A DNA stretch of 15,204 nucleotides, from contig CALMOR010000105.1 of the NCBI GenBank assembly GCA_937872165.1, positions 4,039 to 19,242 on the forward strand, written 5' to 3'. Source of the stretch: an uncultured Burkholderiales bacterium (GTDB taxonomy: Bacteria; Pseudomonadota; Gammaproteobacteria; Burkholderiales; Burkholderiaceae_D). The notes under the pieces are model-generated. The model was not told where the DNA came from. It did not search any database and saw only the letters and a program-made list of their open reading frames with translations. Positions 5,891 to 13,874 of this stretch are shown one piece after another; position 1 is the stretch's first letter; each line of letters opens with the position of its first letter. The translations under genes and the position numbers were made by a program.

Positions 5891-6499
5891 CTAGGAGAGC
5901 AGAAGTTCGACGTCGTGTGCGATCGAAGCCGCGCTTTCCCCTTGGCGAAGAAAGAGGCGGATACGGCCGGCCGCATCGAACACGTAGCTTCCGGCGGTGT
6001 GGTCGAGCGTATACGAGTCGGCCGTCGGTCCCGGTACCTGCTGGTAGAAGACCTTGAAGTCCTTCGCGGTCTGGCGAATGCGCGCTTCGTCGCCGGAGAG
6101 TCCGACGAAGCGCGGGTCGAACGACGGAACGTATTGCGCGAGCAGTTGCGGCGTGTCCCGCGCGGGATCCAGGGTGACGAAGAGCACCTGTACCCGTTCC
6201 GCATCTGCCTTCAACGTGCCCATCACCGCCTTGAGATCGGCCAGCGTCGTCGGGCAGACGTCGGGACACTGCGTATAGCCGAAGAACACCACGACGACCT
6301 TCCCCCGGTAGTCGGCCAGACTCCTCGGGCGCCCCTCCACGTCGGTCAGATGGAAGTCCTTCGCATAGTCGGCGCCGGTTATGTCGACGCTCTCGAACTG
6401 GGGCTTCGGTGAAGAGCAGCCGTACGAGACCGACGCGATCACGACAGCGAGCACTGACGAGGCAAGCCGCGGGAAGCGGGGGGAGCGCGTCGTCGTCAC
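5891..6499 (-). CDS. SCO1/SenC-type copper chaperone lipoprotein
   Basis: SCO proteins deliver copper to, or reduce, the CuA site of oxidase subunit II on the periplasmic face. The 202-residue product starts with a signal peptide ending in a lipobox (VSYGC, Cys28), so it is probably anchored to the membrane by lipid. The thioredoxin-like domain has GYTQCPDVCP with the copper-binding Cys78 and Cys82, and the third ligand His167 in LDHTAGS. The start is a GTG at 6497-6499, separated by one base from the ctaB stop (6501-6503), so the two genes are translationally coupled. It is the last gene of the leftward oxidase assembly group ctaA-ctaB-SCO. All three copper ligands are present. Confidence 0.93.
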   Translation of the reverse strand: MTTTRSPRFPRLASSVLAVVIASVSYGCSSPKPQFESVDITGADYAKDFHLTDVEGRPRSLADYRGKVVVVFFGYTQCPDVCPTTLADLKAVMGTLKADAERVQVLFVTLDPARDTPQLLAQYVPSFDPRFVGLSGDEARIRQTAKDFKVFYQQVPGPTADSYTLDHTAGSYVFDAAGRIRLFLRQGESAASIAHDVELLLS

Positions 6500-6500
6500 G

Positions 6501-7400
6501 TCACACCAGATAGTGATCGACGAGCAGTGCCAGGAACAGCAACGACAGGTACACGATCGAATAGCGAAACGTCCGACGCGCCAGTCGATCGGCCTCGTCC
6601 TCGGACCGCGCCCGCCAGATCGCCCACGACAGCCGCAGGAATTCGCCGCCGAGGATCACCGCGGCGCAGAGGTAGAGCGGCCCGCTCATGCGCATCGCGA
6701 ACGGCAGCATCGTCGTCGCGAACAGCGCGATCGTGTACAGCAGGATGTGCAGGCGCGTGTAGCGGGAGCCGTGAGTGACCGGCAGCATCGGCAGGCCGGA
6801 CTTCCGGAAGTCCTCGGTGCGATAGAGGGCCAGCGCCCAGAAGTGCGGCGGCGTCCAAACGAAGATGATGAGGACGAGGATCCAGGCCTGTGCCGGGACC
6901 GAATCCGCCATCGCGGCCCATCCGAGCGCGGGCGGCATGGCGCCGGACGCGCCGCCGATGACGATGTTCTGCGGCGTCATCGGCTTGAGCAGCATCGTGT
7001 AGACGACCGCGTAGCCGACGAAGGTCGCGAACGTCAGCCCCATGGTCAGCGGATTGACGAAGTGGAGAAGGACGAGCATGCCGGTGCCGCCGATCACGCC
7101 GGACCCGAGCAGGATCTCCGTTACCGACAGTTCGCCCGAAGCCGACGCGCGGCGCGCGGTGCGCGCCATGCGCGCGTCGAGCTCCCGCTCGACCAGGCAG
7201 TTGACCGCGAAGGCGGCGCCGGCCAGGAGCCAGATGCCGACCGTCGCGGCGACCAGGCGGTCGACCGGCGGGAATCCCGGCACCGCGAGGAACATGCCGA
7301 TCACCGCGCAGAAGACGGCGAGCTGGGTCACGCGCGGCTTGGTCAGCGCGTAGTACTGCGTCAGCTTGCGACCGACGGAGGCGTCGAGGACGTGTTGCAT
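6501..7400 (-). CDS. ctaB: Protoheme IX farnesyltransferase CtaB (heme O synthase)
   Basis: CtaB is an integral membrane prenyltransferase that adds a farnesyl chain to protoheme, making heme O, the precursor that CtaA turns into heme A. The 299-residue product has about nine hydrophobic segments. The first prenyl-binding motif reads NCLVERELDARMARTARR (from residue 67). The usual first Asp of NxxxDxxxD is Glu71 here, a substitution I recall as common in betaproteobacterial members, while Asp75 is kept. The conserved segment MTPQNIVIGGASGAMPP and the later TPPHFWALALYR are intact. The ATG at 7398-7400 begins 69 bases after the ctaA stop, and SCO starts one base after its own stop. No strong ribosome site precedes it. 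Confidence 0.96.
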   Translation of the reverse strand: MQHVLDASVGRKLTQYYALTKPRVTQLAVFCAVIGMFLAVPGFPPVDRLVAATVGIWLLAGAAFAVNCLVERELDARMARTARRASASGELSVTEILLGSGVIGGTGMLVLLHFVNPLTMGLTFATFVGYAVVYTMLLKPMTPQNIVIGGASGAMPPALGWAAMADSVPAQAWILVLIIFVWTPPHFWALALYRTEDFRKSGLPMLPVTHGSRYTRLHILLYTIALFATTMLPFAMRMSGPLYLCAAVILGGEFLRLSWAIWRARSEDEADRLARRTFRYSIVYLSLLFLALLVDHYLV

Positions 7401-7469
7401 GGATCGGTCAGGCGGCTTCGGGAAGTGATCCCTCGACTCGCGCGGGAGAGTCGGAGGGACCCCGGCGGT

Positions 7470-8633
7470 CTAGCCAGGGGTTCGACCGACGGTCGACAGA
7501 CTCGGCGGGGAGGTCGTCGCGTCGAAGCGGACGACGCTGGACGGGTGATGCGTACGGGGAAGCCGGTAATTTATCACGATGACGGTGGCCAGCAGGCCGG
7601 CCGCGCCGGCGTTGTGCAGTACGGCCGCGATCAGGGGCCACGCGAAGACGACGTTGACGAGGCCGGAGACGAACTGCAGGCCGAGGAGCCCGGCCAGGAC
7701 GCCGGCCGGGCCCTTCAGGCCACCGATCGACCTCGCACGCCAGGCGAGCAGGCCGACGGTCAGCAGGACGACGATCGCGAAGCTGCGATGGACCCAGTGG
7801 ATGGCCGTCAATGCCGCGACGGACAGGTAGCCGCCGTCGGCGGTGCGCCCGAGATCGCGCCAGAGATGGAAGCCGTTCTCGAAGTCCATCGGCGGCAGCC
7901 ACACGCCCTGGCACTTCGGGAAGTCGGTGCAGGCCAGGACCGCATAGTTGGCGCTCACCCATCCGCCGAGCGCGATCTGCACGACGAGAACCGCGAGCCC
8001 CGTCGACGAGAGCAGACGCAGGCCCCGTCCACCGTCGACCCCGGCCCGACCGTCGAGCTCAAGGCCATGCCGGATCAGGAGCGCGAGCAGCGCGAGTCCC
8101 AGCAACAGGTGCGTGGTCACGAAGATCGGCTGCAGCTTCTGGGTCACGGTCCACGCGCCGAACGCGCCTTGCAGGACGACGAGCCCGAGGAGCCCTGCGG
8201 TCATGACGGGAAAGGACCGGTCCGTCGTCGCCTCGCGGCGTCGACGCCGACGCCGACGAATGCTCACGACCAGCATCGTCACGATCAGCACGCCGACGGC
8301 CATCGCGAGATAGCGATGGATCATCTCGATCCAGGCCTTGCTCATCGTCACCGGTCCGAAGGGCATCGCCGTCTCGGCATCGTGGATGTCGTGCGCGGCC
8401 ATGAAGGGATTGGCCTTCGCGTAGCAGCCCGGCCAGTCCGGACAACCGAGACCGGAGTCGGTCAGCCGCGTGAAGCCGCCGAACACGATCAGGTCGAACG
8501 TGAGGAACGCCGTCACCCAGGCGAGGCGCCTGAGCCGGTCGCCGGGCGCGCGCCCCACGTAGACCAACGCGATCGGCAGCGACGCGATGGTGATGCCCTT
8601 GAATGCGAGCAGCAGGAGGTCGAAGGCCTGCAT
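7470..8633 (-). CDS. ctaA: Heme A synthase CtaA (COX15 family)
   Basis: CtaA oxidises the C8 methyl of heme O to a formyl group, giving heme A for the aa3 oxidase. The 387-residue membrane protein has about eight hydrophobic segments in two related halves. The expected heme-ligand histidines are present: His106 (MIHRYLA), His175 (TTHLLLG), His279 (AIHWVHRSF) and His340 (LHNAGAAG). There are extracytoplasmic cysteine pairs in both halves: Cys64/Cys70 (GCPDWPGC) and Cys235/Cys241 (CTDFPKC). An eight-arginine run at residues 126-133 lies in a predicted cytoplasmic loop, in agreement with the positive-inside rule. The C-terminal 30 residues after the last membrane helix are Ser/Pro/Thr-rich and poorly conserved in character. 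The ATG lies four bases after the stop of the SCO-like gene, so the genes are coupled. Confidence 0.95.
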   Translation of the reverse strand: MQAFDLLLLAFKGITIASLPIALVYVGRAPGDRLRRLAWVTAFLTFDLIVFGGFTRLTDSGLGCPDWPGCYAKANPFMAAHDIHDAETAMPFGPVTMSKAWIEMIHRYLAMAVGVLIVTMLVVSIRRRRRRRREATTDRSFPVMTAGLLGLVVLQGAFGAWTVTQKLQPIFVTTHLLLGLALLALLIRHGLELDGRAGVDGGRGLRLLSSTGLAVLVVQIALGGWVSANYAVLACTDFPKCQGVWLPPMDFENGFHLWRDLGRTADGGYLSVAALTAIHWVHRSFAIVVLLTVGLLAWRARSIGGLKGPAGVLAGLLGLQFVSGLVNVVFAWPLIAAVLHNAGAAGLLATVIVINYRLPRTHHPSSVVRFDATTSPPSLSTVGRTPG

Positions 8634-8637
8634 GCGC

Positions 8638-9219
8638 TCAGCCGATGCGGGACGCGCGCAACAGCTTCGCGAGATCGCGCTTGGTCTTGTTCGGATCGGC
8701 GTCGAGGGGAAACTGCATCATCAGGTTGCCGAGCGGGTCGACCATGTAGATGTGATCCGCATAGTCGTCGCCGCCCGGACCGTCGAGGTCGAGCCAGCGG
8801 ACGAGCTCCGCCGGATCGGCGCGCAGCATCTCGGTCCCGTCGTACTCGCGGATCACGGCCGTCGGCAGCGGCACGGCGTCGGGAATCAGCCAGACGCGCT
8901 GCACGCGATCACGATCCTTGCCCGTCGTCAGACGGACCTGCCGGATGTGGTAGAGGCGTTCGACGCAGGCGGCAACGCAATCGCCGCCCGCGACCATCAG
9001 CATCGTCCACTTGCCGCGCAACGCCGCCTCGTCGAATGCGCGGCCGTCGAGCGTCTTCAAGTGCAGCGCCGGCATCGGCCGCTGCGGGTCGATCAGCTCG
9101 CCGTAATTGCTGCGTGCCTCGGGACGCACGAAGTAATACGCGTAATACGACGCGACGACCGGCGCCGCGCAGATCGCGATGACCATGTACAGCTTCGCGC
9201 GACTGCGGGGCCGCGACAT
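8638..9219 (-). CDS. Membrane-anchored SCO/thioredoxin-like protein of the cox cluster
   Basis: A 193-residue protein whose exact role I cannot name. One N-terminal membrane helix (residues 9-31) anchors a periplasmic domain with a thioredoxin or SCO-like layout. Cys81-VAA-Cys85 lies where SCO proteins have CPDVC, and ADHIYMVDPLGN (from 155) resembles the SCO His-loop, with His156 a possible third copper ligand. Proteins of this type often sit between SURF1 and ctaA in betaproteobacteria, which points to oxidase maturation, perhaps copper or thiol handling. The start is ambiguous: ATG at 9219 follows the SURF1 stop by one base and gives a short pre-helix tail, so it is preferred. ATG at 9249 would overlap SURF1 by 29 bases and add ten residues. 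Neither has a clear ribosome site. It ends four bases before ctaA. Confidence 0.85.
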   Translation of the reverse strand: MSRPRSRAKLYMVIAICAAPVVASYYAYYFVRPEARSNYGELIDPQRPMPALHLKTLDGRAFDEAALRGKWTMLMVAGGDCVAACVERLYHIRQVRLTTGKDRDRVQRVWLIPDAVPLPTAVIREYDGTEMLRADPAELVRWLDLDGPGGDDYADHIYMVDPLGNLMMQFPLDADPNKTKRDLAKLLRASRIG

Positions 9220-9220
9220 G

Positions 9221-9982
9221 TCATTGCGGCTGAGGGACTGTTCTGCCATGCCGGATCAGACGTAAGGATTGGTAGGCGAGAAGCACCGCGAGCGTCGCCG
9301 CGAGTGCGAACCACTGGAAGGCGTAACCGTGATGCCGATCGATCTGCGACTGCAGCACGCCGCCGCGGTCGGGCCAGTCCCGCAGGAGTCCGTCGTCGGT
9401 CGACGACGGACCGGCGTCCGCGCGCACGACGATCGGCAACGGCCGCGTGCCGCTGGCGCGGGCATACGCATCGAAGTCGAAATTCTGCCAGATACCCTTC
9501 AGGAACCGATCGGGTCGCGGTCCGAGATCGAGGAAGCGCTGCTCGTCGGCCTCGACCACGCCCGTCACCTCGATCGGTCCGTCCGGTGTGCGATAGGCGC
9601 CGATCCTCGTGCGGTCGTCCATGTTGCGCGGCGTCCATCCCCGATTGACGATGACGTCGACGCCGGCGACGCCTTCGATGCGGAGCGGCATCAGCACGTA
9701 GAAGCCCGCGGTTCCCGCATGCGGTCGATTGTCGAGATAGACGACGGCCTCGGGCCGCCAGCGGCCTTGAAGGATCACGTGACGATTCACGAGTCCCACC
9801 GGCATCCTCAGCGCCTCGCGGTCCAATGCGACCGGGGCCGAGCGAGCCGCCTCGTCGATGCGGCTCTGCAGCGCCTCCTTGTCGGCCGCTCGACGCAGTT
9901 GCCAGAATCCGAGCGCACTCGTCGCCCAGACGCCCAGCAGGCCGACGAGGCCCGCGAGGCAGAGCTTCTGCGTGCGGGTCAC
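9221..9982 (-). CDS. SURF1 family cytochrome oxidase assembly protein
   Basis: SURF1 proteins help insert heme A into oxidase subunit I. The 253-residue product has the standard plan: an N-terminal membrane helix (about 8-27) with the signature GFWQLRRAADKE just after it, a periplasmic domain (about 50-215) containing VIVNRGWTPRNM and a WQNFDF segment, then HHGYAFQWFALAATLAVLLA, the conserved HxxYaxQW leading into the second helix. It starts with GTG at 9980-9982, and no ATG suits the family better. It is the first gene of the second leftward assembly group (SURF1, SCO-like, ctaA, ctaB, SCO) and is divergent from the DUF2909 gene, with 60 bases between their starts that must hold any promoter for this group. 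Confidence 0.95.
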   Translation of the reverse strand: MTRTQKLCLAGLVGLLGVWATSALGFWQLRRAADKEALQSRIDEAARSAPVALDREALRMPVGLVNRHVILQGRWRPEAVVYLDNRPHAGTAGFYVLMPLRIEGVAGVDVIVNRGWTPRNMDDRTRIGAYRTPDGPIEVTGVVEADEQRFLDLGPRPDRFLKGIWQNFDFDAYARASGTRPLPIVVRADAGPSSTDDGLLRDWPDRGGVLQSQIDRHHGYAFQWFALAATLAVLLAYQSLRLIRHGRTVPQPQ

Positions 9983-10042
9983 CGGGTGCTCTGCGCGGCG
10001 TCGATCGTCAGGTCGCTCGTCGCGCTATGAAATAATCCGGGC

Positions 10043-10243
10043 ATGCGTTACGTCGTCATCGTCGCGTTCGTCCTCATCCTCGCCAGCCTCACGTCGGCGC
10101 TGGTCTTCATGATGAAGGACCGGGGCAAGACCGACCGGACCGTGACGGCGCTCGCGTTGCGTGTCGGCTTCTCGATCACGCTGTTCGTCTTCATCCTCGT
10201 GGCCTACGAGCTCGGCTGGATTCAGCCGACCGGCATTCGCTGA
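10043..10243 (+). CDS. DUF2909 twin transmembrane protein
   Basis: A 66-residue protein of two hydrophobic helices (about 3-23 and 39-60) joined by a charged loop, MKDRGKTDRT, ending in GWIQPTGIR. This matches the small DUF2909 'twin transmembrane' family found beside cytochrome oxidase genes. Its role is not established; position suggests a part in oxidase assembly or stability. It is the only rightward gene in the oxidase cluster, lying between ctaE (which ends toward it) and SURF1 (which starts away from it). Only weak ribosome-site sequence precedes the ATG at 10043. AT-rich bases at 10026-10036 just upstream could be part of a promoter, but would leave almost no leader. Confidence 0.85.
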   Translation: MRYVVIVAFVLILASLTSALVFMMKDRGKTDRTVTALALRVGFSITLFVFILVAYELGWIQPTGIR

Positions 10244-10295
10244 AGTCGTCGACCCTTCCAGGACTTCGCGAACGGACGATCGTTCGCCAAAGAGA

Positions 10296-10315
10296 AACGC
10301 CGCGACAGCGGCGTT
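10296..10315. terminator. Rho-independent terminator after ctaE (also serves the DUF2909 side)
   Basis: AACGCCGC and GCGGCGTT form a perfect 8-bp stem with a GACA loop (10304-10307). Reading leftward from ctaE, the stem is followed by TCTCTTT, a fair U-tract; reading rightward it is followed by CTTCC. A second inverted pair, GCGAACG (10268-10274) and CGTTCGC (10281-10287), lies beside it. The element lies between convergent genes and divides the oxidase cluster into two transcription units. Confidence 0.75.
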
Positions 10316-10336
10316 CTTCCGTTCGATCCGGATGGA

Positions 10337-11239
10337 TCAGAGCCAGTAGACCACGACGTACAGGCCGAGCCACACCACGTCGACGAAGTGCCAGTACCAC
10401 GCGGCTCCCTCGAAGCCGAAGTGGCTGTCCGGCTTGAAGTCTCCGCGGATCACGCGGAAGAGCACCACCGACAGCATCAACGCTCCCATCGTGACGTGGA
10501 ATCCGTGGAAGCCGGTCAGCATGAAGAAGGTCGAGCCGTAGATGCCCGACGTCAGCTTGAGGTTCAGCTCCGAATAGGCGTGACCGTATTCGAAGATCTG
10601 GAAACCGAGGAAGGTCGCGCCCAGAAGCACCGTCAGCAACAACCAGATCGCGGTCTTCGAGCGTTCGCCGTGACGCAGCGCATGGTGTGCGATGGTCAGC
10701 GTCACGCCCGACGTGAGCAGCAGCAGCGTGTTGATCGTCGGGATCGGAAACGGCGTCATCGGCGTGAACGAATCGACCGAGCCCGCCGGTCCCACGCTCG
10801 GCCACTTGCCGGCGAAGTCCGGCCACAGGACGCGGGCATCGAGCTGCGACAGCTCGGGCATCGAGATCACGCGCGAATAGAACAGCGACCCGAAGAAGGC
10901 CGCGAAGAACATCACCTCGGAGAAGATGAACCAGCTCATGCTCCAGCGGAACGAGCCGTCGATGCGGCGGTTGTACTGACCGCCCTCGGACTCGCCGATC
11001 GCGTCGCCGAACCAGCGATACAGCACGGTCAGCATGCACAGGATGCCGAGCCCGTTCGCGTACGGAGCCCACGGCTGGCCGTTCACCCAGCCGGCCGCGC
11101 CGAGCATCGTCAACAGCATCGAGGCGCCGCCGAGCAGCGGCCAGAACGACGGGCCCGGCACGAAGTAGCCGGTGGGGCCGCCGTGCTGGACTTCGTTGGA
11201 GACGCCAGCGGAGGCGTTGGTCACTGCGGAACTGCTCAT
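10337..11239 (-). CDS. ctaE: Cytochrome c oxidase subunit III
   Basis: Subunit III stabilises the oxidase core and its proton uptake. The 300-residue protein has seven predicted membrane helices. It contains conserved stretches such as SMSWFIFSEVMFFAAFFGSLFYSR (about 99-122, with the conserved Glu at 108), IAHHALRHG, the FLGFQIFEY segment and, near the C terminus, GFHGFHVTMGALMLSV and AAWYWHFVDVVWLGLYVVVY. The length is a little over 260-280 because of an extended N-terminal tail and a loop rich in Pro and Ser after helix III, as in other proteobacterial versions. ATG at 11239 is preceded by GGAGAG with good spacing. It follows the DUF2970 gene by 34 bases and is the last gene of the ctaC-to-ctaE unit, ending just before a terminator. 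Confidence 0.97.
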   Translation of the reverse strand: MSSSAVTNASAGVSNEVQHGGPTGYFVPGPSFWPLLGGASMLLTMLGAAGWVNGQPWAPYANGLGILCMLTVLYRWFGDAIGESEGGQYNRRIDGSFRWSMSWFIFSEVMFFAAFFGSLFYSRVISMPELSQLDARVLWPDFAGKWPSVGPAGSVDSFTPMTPFPIPTINTLLLLTSGVTLTIAHHALRHGERSKTAIWLLLTVLLGATFLGFQIFEYGHAYSELNLKLTSGIYGSTFFMLTGFHGFHVTMGALMLSVVLFRVIRGDFKPDSHFGFEGAAWYWHFVDVVWLGLYVVVYWL

Positions 11240-11273
11240 CGAACTCTCCGACGAAAGACTTTCAAGAGGCGCG

Positions 11274-11492
11274 TCATCTTACGACGCTCTTCACGATCAG
11301 GATCAGGATCAGCACGAACGCCAGCGCGCCGAGCAACGCCGCCACGATCACGTGCACGGGATCGAGCCTGGCCGCGTCGCGGTCGTGGTCGCTCCGCTTG
11401 CGGACGCCGAAGAACGACCAGAGCACGGCCTTCATCGTCTGCACGAACGTCGCGTTGCCGCGCTCCCCGCCTCCCGGCGCCTCGTCCGTCAT
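11274..11492 (-). CDS. DUF2970 small membrane protein of the cox cluster
   Basis: A 72-residue protein with the DUF2970 signature MKAVLWSFFGVRKRSDHDRDAARL (written here in two parts: MKAVLWSFFGVRKR, then SDHDRDAARL), followed by one C-terminal membrane helix (about 46-70). The family is known from betaproteobacterial oxidase clusters, with no defined biochemical role; an assembly or stabilising part is an inference from position. The ATG lies four bases after the ctaG stop, so translation is coupled. A triple GATCAG repeat (about 11298-11315) encodes the alternating Leu-Ile stretch of the helix. Confidence 0.88.
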   Translation of the reverse strand: MTDEAPGGGERGNATFVQTMKAVLWSFFGVRKRSDHDRDAARLDPVHVIVAALLGALAFVLILILIVKSVVR

Positions 11493-11496
11493 CGCG

Positions 11497-12093
11497 TCAG
11501 CCGCGCGGCAACGCGGGCACTGCGGCGGCCGGCGGGCCGCCGACCTCGAAGAACGTGTACGAGAGCGTGATCGTGTCGACGTTCTTCGGGATCTTCGGGT
11601 CGATCACGAAGACCACCGGAAACTGCTTCGCCTCGTTCGGGGCGAGCGCCTGCTGCTTGAAGCAGAAGCATTCGACCTTGCGGAAGTACTGCATCGCGAC
11701 GGCCGGCGCATAGCTGGGGATCGCCTGGGCCTGCATCGCACGGCCCTGCTGGTTGGCGATCTCGTAGACCACCGTCGTCAGTTCGCCGGGATGCACCTTC
11801 ATCGAGTTGGCCACCGGCTTGAAGCGCCACGGACCGCGTGCGTTGCCGTCGAACTCGACGGTGATCGTGCGCGAGAGGTCCACCTGCGTGCTCTTCGCGA
11901 ACGCCGCCGCTCCGCCGTCCGTCTGCGTGAGATCGTTGACGCCGGTGATCTCGCAGATCTTCCGGTAGAGCGGCACCAGCGCGTAGCCGAAGCCGAACAT
12001 CAACGCGGTGACGACCAGGAGCTTGCCGAGCATCGCTGCGTTGAGGCGGCGGCGCAGCGCTTCCATCCGGGTCCCGACGCGCGCGTCGCTCAT
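11497..12093 (-). CDS. ctaG: Cytochrome c oxidase assembly protein CtaG (Cox11 family)
   Basis: CtaG/Cox11 delivers copper to the CuB site of subunit I. The 198-residue product has a short cytoplasmic tail, one membrane helix (about 22-40), then a periplasmic immunoglobulin-like domain with the copper motif ECFCFKQQ (Cys142, Cys144) and the family's closing VDTITLSYTFFEV. An extra Ala/Pro-rich tail follows. All residues expected for copper binding are present. The ATG at 12091-12093 follows the small assembly gene's stop by four bases, and the DUF2970 gene starts four bases after this gene's stop, so the four leftward genes behave as a coupled string. Confidence 0.96.
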   Translation of the reverse strand: MSDARVGTRMEALRRRLNAAMLGKLLVVTALMFGFGYALVPLYRKICEITGVNDLTQTDGGAAAFAKSTQVDLSRTITVEFDGNARGPWRFKPVANSMKVHPGELTTVVYEIANQQGRAMQAQAIPSYAPAVAMQYFRKVECFCFKQQALAPNEAKQFPVVFVIDPKIPKNVDTITLSYTFFEVGGPPAAAVPALPRG

Positions 12094-12097
12094 GGCT

Positions 12098-12238
12098 TCA
12101 TCGACGCAGCAACGTGTACTTGACGAGGATGCCGACGAAGAAGACGAGCGCGATGCTCGCGAGGATCAGCCCCGTGCGCCGGTTGCGCGCCCGCAGCTCG
12201 ATCTCTCGCGCGCTCCCGCCGTTGCGGTATCCGCTCAT
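12098..12238 (-). CDS. Cytochrome oxidase small assembly protein (46 aa)
   Basis: A 46-residue single-helix membrane protein starting MSGYRNGGSAREIELRARNR: a basic N-terminal half, a hydrophobic helix LILASIALVFFVGILVKY (about 25-42) and a short Arg tail. Tiny proteins of this build occur between ctaD and ctaG in many betaproteobacteria and are called oxidase small assembly proteins, though a tested function is not known to me. The frame is open upstream to 12394 only because it runs opposite the ctaD coding frame on the same strand, so the ATG at 12238 is chosen for its position 16 bases after the ctaD stop. It ends four bases before ctaG. Confidence 0.8.
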   Translation of the reverse strand: MSGYRNGGSAREIELRARNRRTGLILASIALVFFVGILVKYTLLRR

Positions 12239-12254
12239 CGCGTGGTCGTCCCGA

Positions 12255-13862
12255 TCAGCGGACGAGCGGCGGGGTCTCGAACGTATGGAAGGGCGCCGGG
12301 CTCGGCACCGTCCACTCGAGACCCTCGGCGCCTTCCCATGGATTGTCGGCGGCCTTCGGGCCGCCCTTGATGCAGGGCAGGACGACGGCGACAAGGAAGT
12401 AGACCTGCGACAGACCGAACCAGAACGCGCCGATGGTCGCGATCTGATGGAAGTCGGTGAACTGCATCGGATAGTCGGCGTAGCGACGCGGCATGCCGGC
12501 CAGACCGAGGAAGTGCATCGGGAAGAACGTGACGTTGAACGAGATCAGCGAGCTCCAGAAGTGGATGCGGCCGCGCGTCTCGTTGTACATGTGGCCCGTC
12601 CACTTCGGCGCCCAGTAGTAGAAGCCCGCGAAGATCGCGAACAGCGAACCCGCGACCAGCACGTAATGGAAGTGCGCAACCACGTAGTAGGTGTCCTGCA
12701 GCTGGATGTCGATCGGCGAGATCGCCAGGATGAGGCCGGTGAAGCCGCCGAAGGTGAACACGAACAGGAAGCCGATCGCGAACAGCATCGGCGTCTCGAA
12801 CGTCATCGAGCCCTTCCACATCGTCGCGATCCAGTTGAACACCTTCACGCCGGTCGGCACCGCGATCAGCATCGTCGCGTACATGAAGAAGAGCTGCCCG
12901 GTCACCGGCATGCCGGTCGTGAACATGTGGTGCGCCCACACGATGAACGAGAGGATCGCGATCGACGACGTCGCATACACCATCGACGCATAGCCGAAGA
13001 GCGGCTTTCGCGCGAACGCGGGTATGACCTGCGACACGATCCCGAACGCGGGCAGGATCATGATGTAGACCTCGGGATGCCCGAAGAACCAGAAGATGTG
13101 CTGGTACATGACCGGGTCGCCGCCGCCGGCCGCGTTGAAGAACGACGTGCCGAAATGGCGGTCGGTGAGCACCATCGTGATGGCGCCCGCCAGCACCGGC
13201 ATGACGGCGATCAGCAGGTAGGCGGTGATCAGCCAGGTCCACACGAACATCGGCATCTTCATCAGCGTCATGCCGGGCGCGCGCATGTTGAGGATGGTGA
13301 CGATGATGTTGATCGAACCCATGATGGACGACGCGCCCATGATGTGGACCGCGAAGATCGCGAGGTCCATCCCCGGGCCCATCTGCACCGACAAAGGCGC
13401 GTACAGCGTCCAGCCCGCGGCGGTCGCGCCACCGGGCACGAAGAACGACAGCGTCAGCAGGATGGCGGCCGGCGGCAGCAGCCAGAAGCTGAAGTTGTTC
13501 ATGCGCGCGAAGGCCATGTCGGGCGCGCCGATCATCAGCGGCACCTGCCAGTTCGCGAAGCCCACGAACGCCGGCATGATCGCGCCGAAGACCATGATGA
13601 GTCCGTGCATCGTCGTGAACTGGTTGAACAGTTCCGGGTTGACGATCTGCAGGCCCGGCTGGAACAACTCGGCGCGCAGCAGCAGCGCGAGCACGCCGCC
13701 TTCCATCAGCATCGTGAACGAGAAGAACAGGTACAGCGTCCCGATGTCCTTGTGGTTGGTGGCGAGCAGCCAGCGACGCCAGCCCGTCGGCGTGTGATGC
13801 GCGTGATCGTCGTGGTGGCCGTGCGCGGCGTCGTGAAGCGGATCGATGGCGGTGCTGCTCAT
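12255..13862 (-). CDS. ctaD: Cytochrome c oxidase subunit I
   Basis: The catalytic subunit: it binds heme a and the heme a3-CuB centre, reduces oxygen to water and pumps protons. The 535-residue product has 12 predicted membrane helices. Visible ligands are His86 (TMHGLIM, heme a), His262 with Tyr266 in GHPEVYI (CuB and the His-Tyr crosslink), His311-His312 (CuB), His397 (heme a3) and His399 (heme a) in VVAHFHYVL. Glu264 in the same GHPEVYI segment marks an A1-type proton path. The N-terminal tail is rich in His and Asp (residues 10-23). ATG at 13862 has GGAGAG upstream; the longer open frame to 14117 runs inside ctaC and is rejected. It follows ctaC by 49 bases. Confidence 0.98.
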   Translation of the reverse strand: MSSTAIDPLHDAAHGHHDDHAHHTPTGWRRWLLATNHKDIGTLYLFFSFTMLMEGGVLALLLRAELFQPGLQIVNPELFNQFTTMHGLIMVFGAIMPAFVGFANWQVPLMIGAPDMAFARMNNFSFWLLPPAAILLTLSFFVPGGATAAGWTLYAPLSVQMGPGMDLAIFAVHIMGASSIMGSINIIVTILNMRAPGMTLMKMPMFVWTWLITAYLLIAVMPVLAGAITMVLTDRHFGTSFFNAAGGGDPVMYQHIFWFFGHPEVYIMILPAFGIVSQVIPAFARKPLFGYASMVYATSSIAILSFIVWAHHMFTTGMPVTGQLFFMYATMLIAVPTGVKVFNWIATMWKGSMTFETPMLFAIGFLFVFTFGGFTGLILAISPIDIQLQDTYYVVAHFHYVLVAGSLFAIFAGFYYWAPKWTGHMYNETRGRIHFWSSLISFNVTFFPMHFLGLAGMPRRYADYPMQFTDFHQIATIGAFWFGLSQVYFLVAVVLPCIKGGPKAADNPWEGAEGLEWTVPSPAPFHTFETPPLVR

Positions 13863-13874
13863 GGTGCTCTCCAG

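Noticed and set aside
6381..9182. A 933-codon rightward open frame opposite SCO, ctaB, ctaA and the SCO-like gene
   Set aside because: Its product is an Arg/Asp/Gln-rich low-complexity chain with no domain, and it lies opposite four clear genes; high GC removes stops on the opposite strand.
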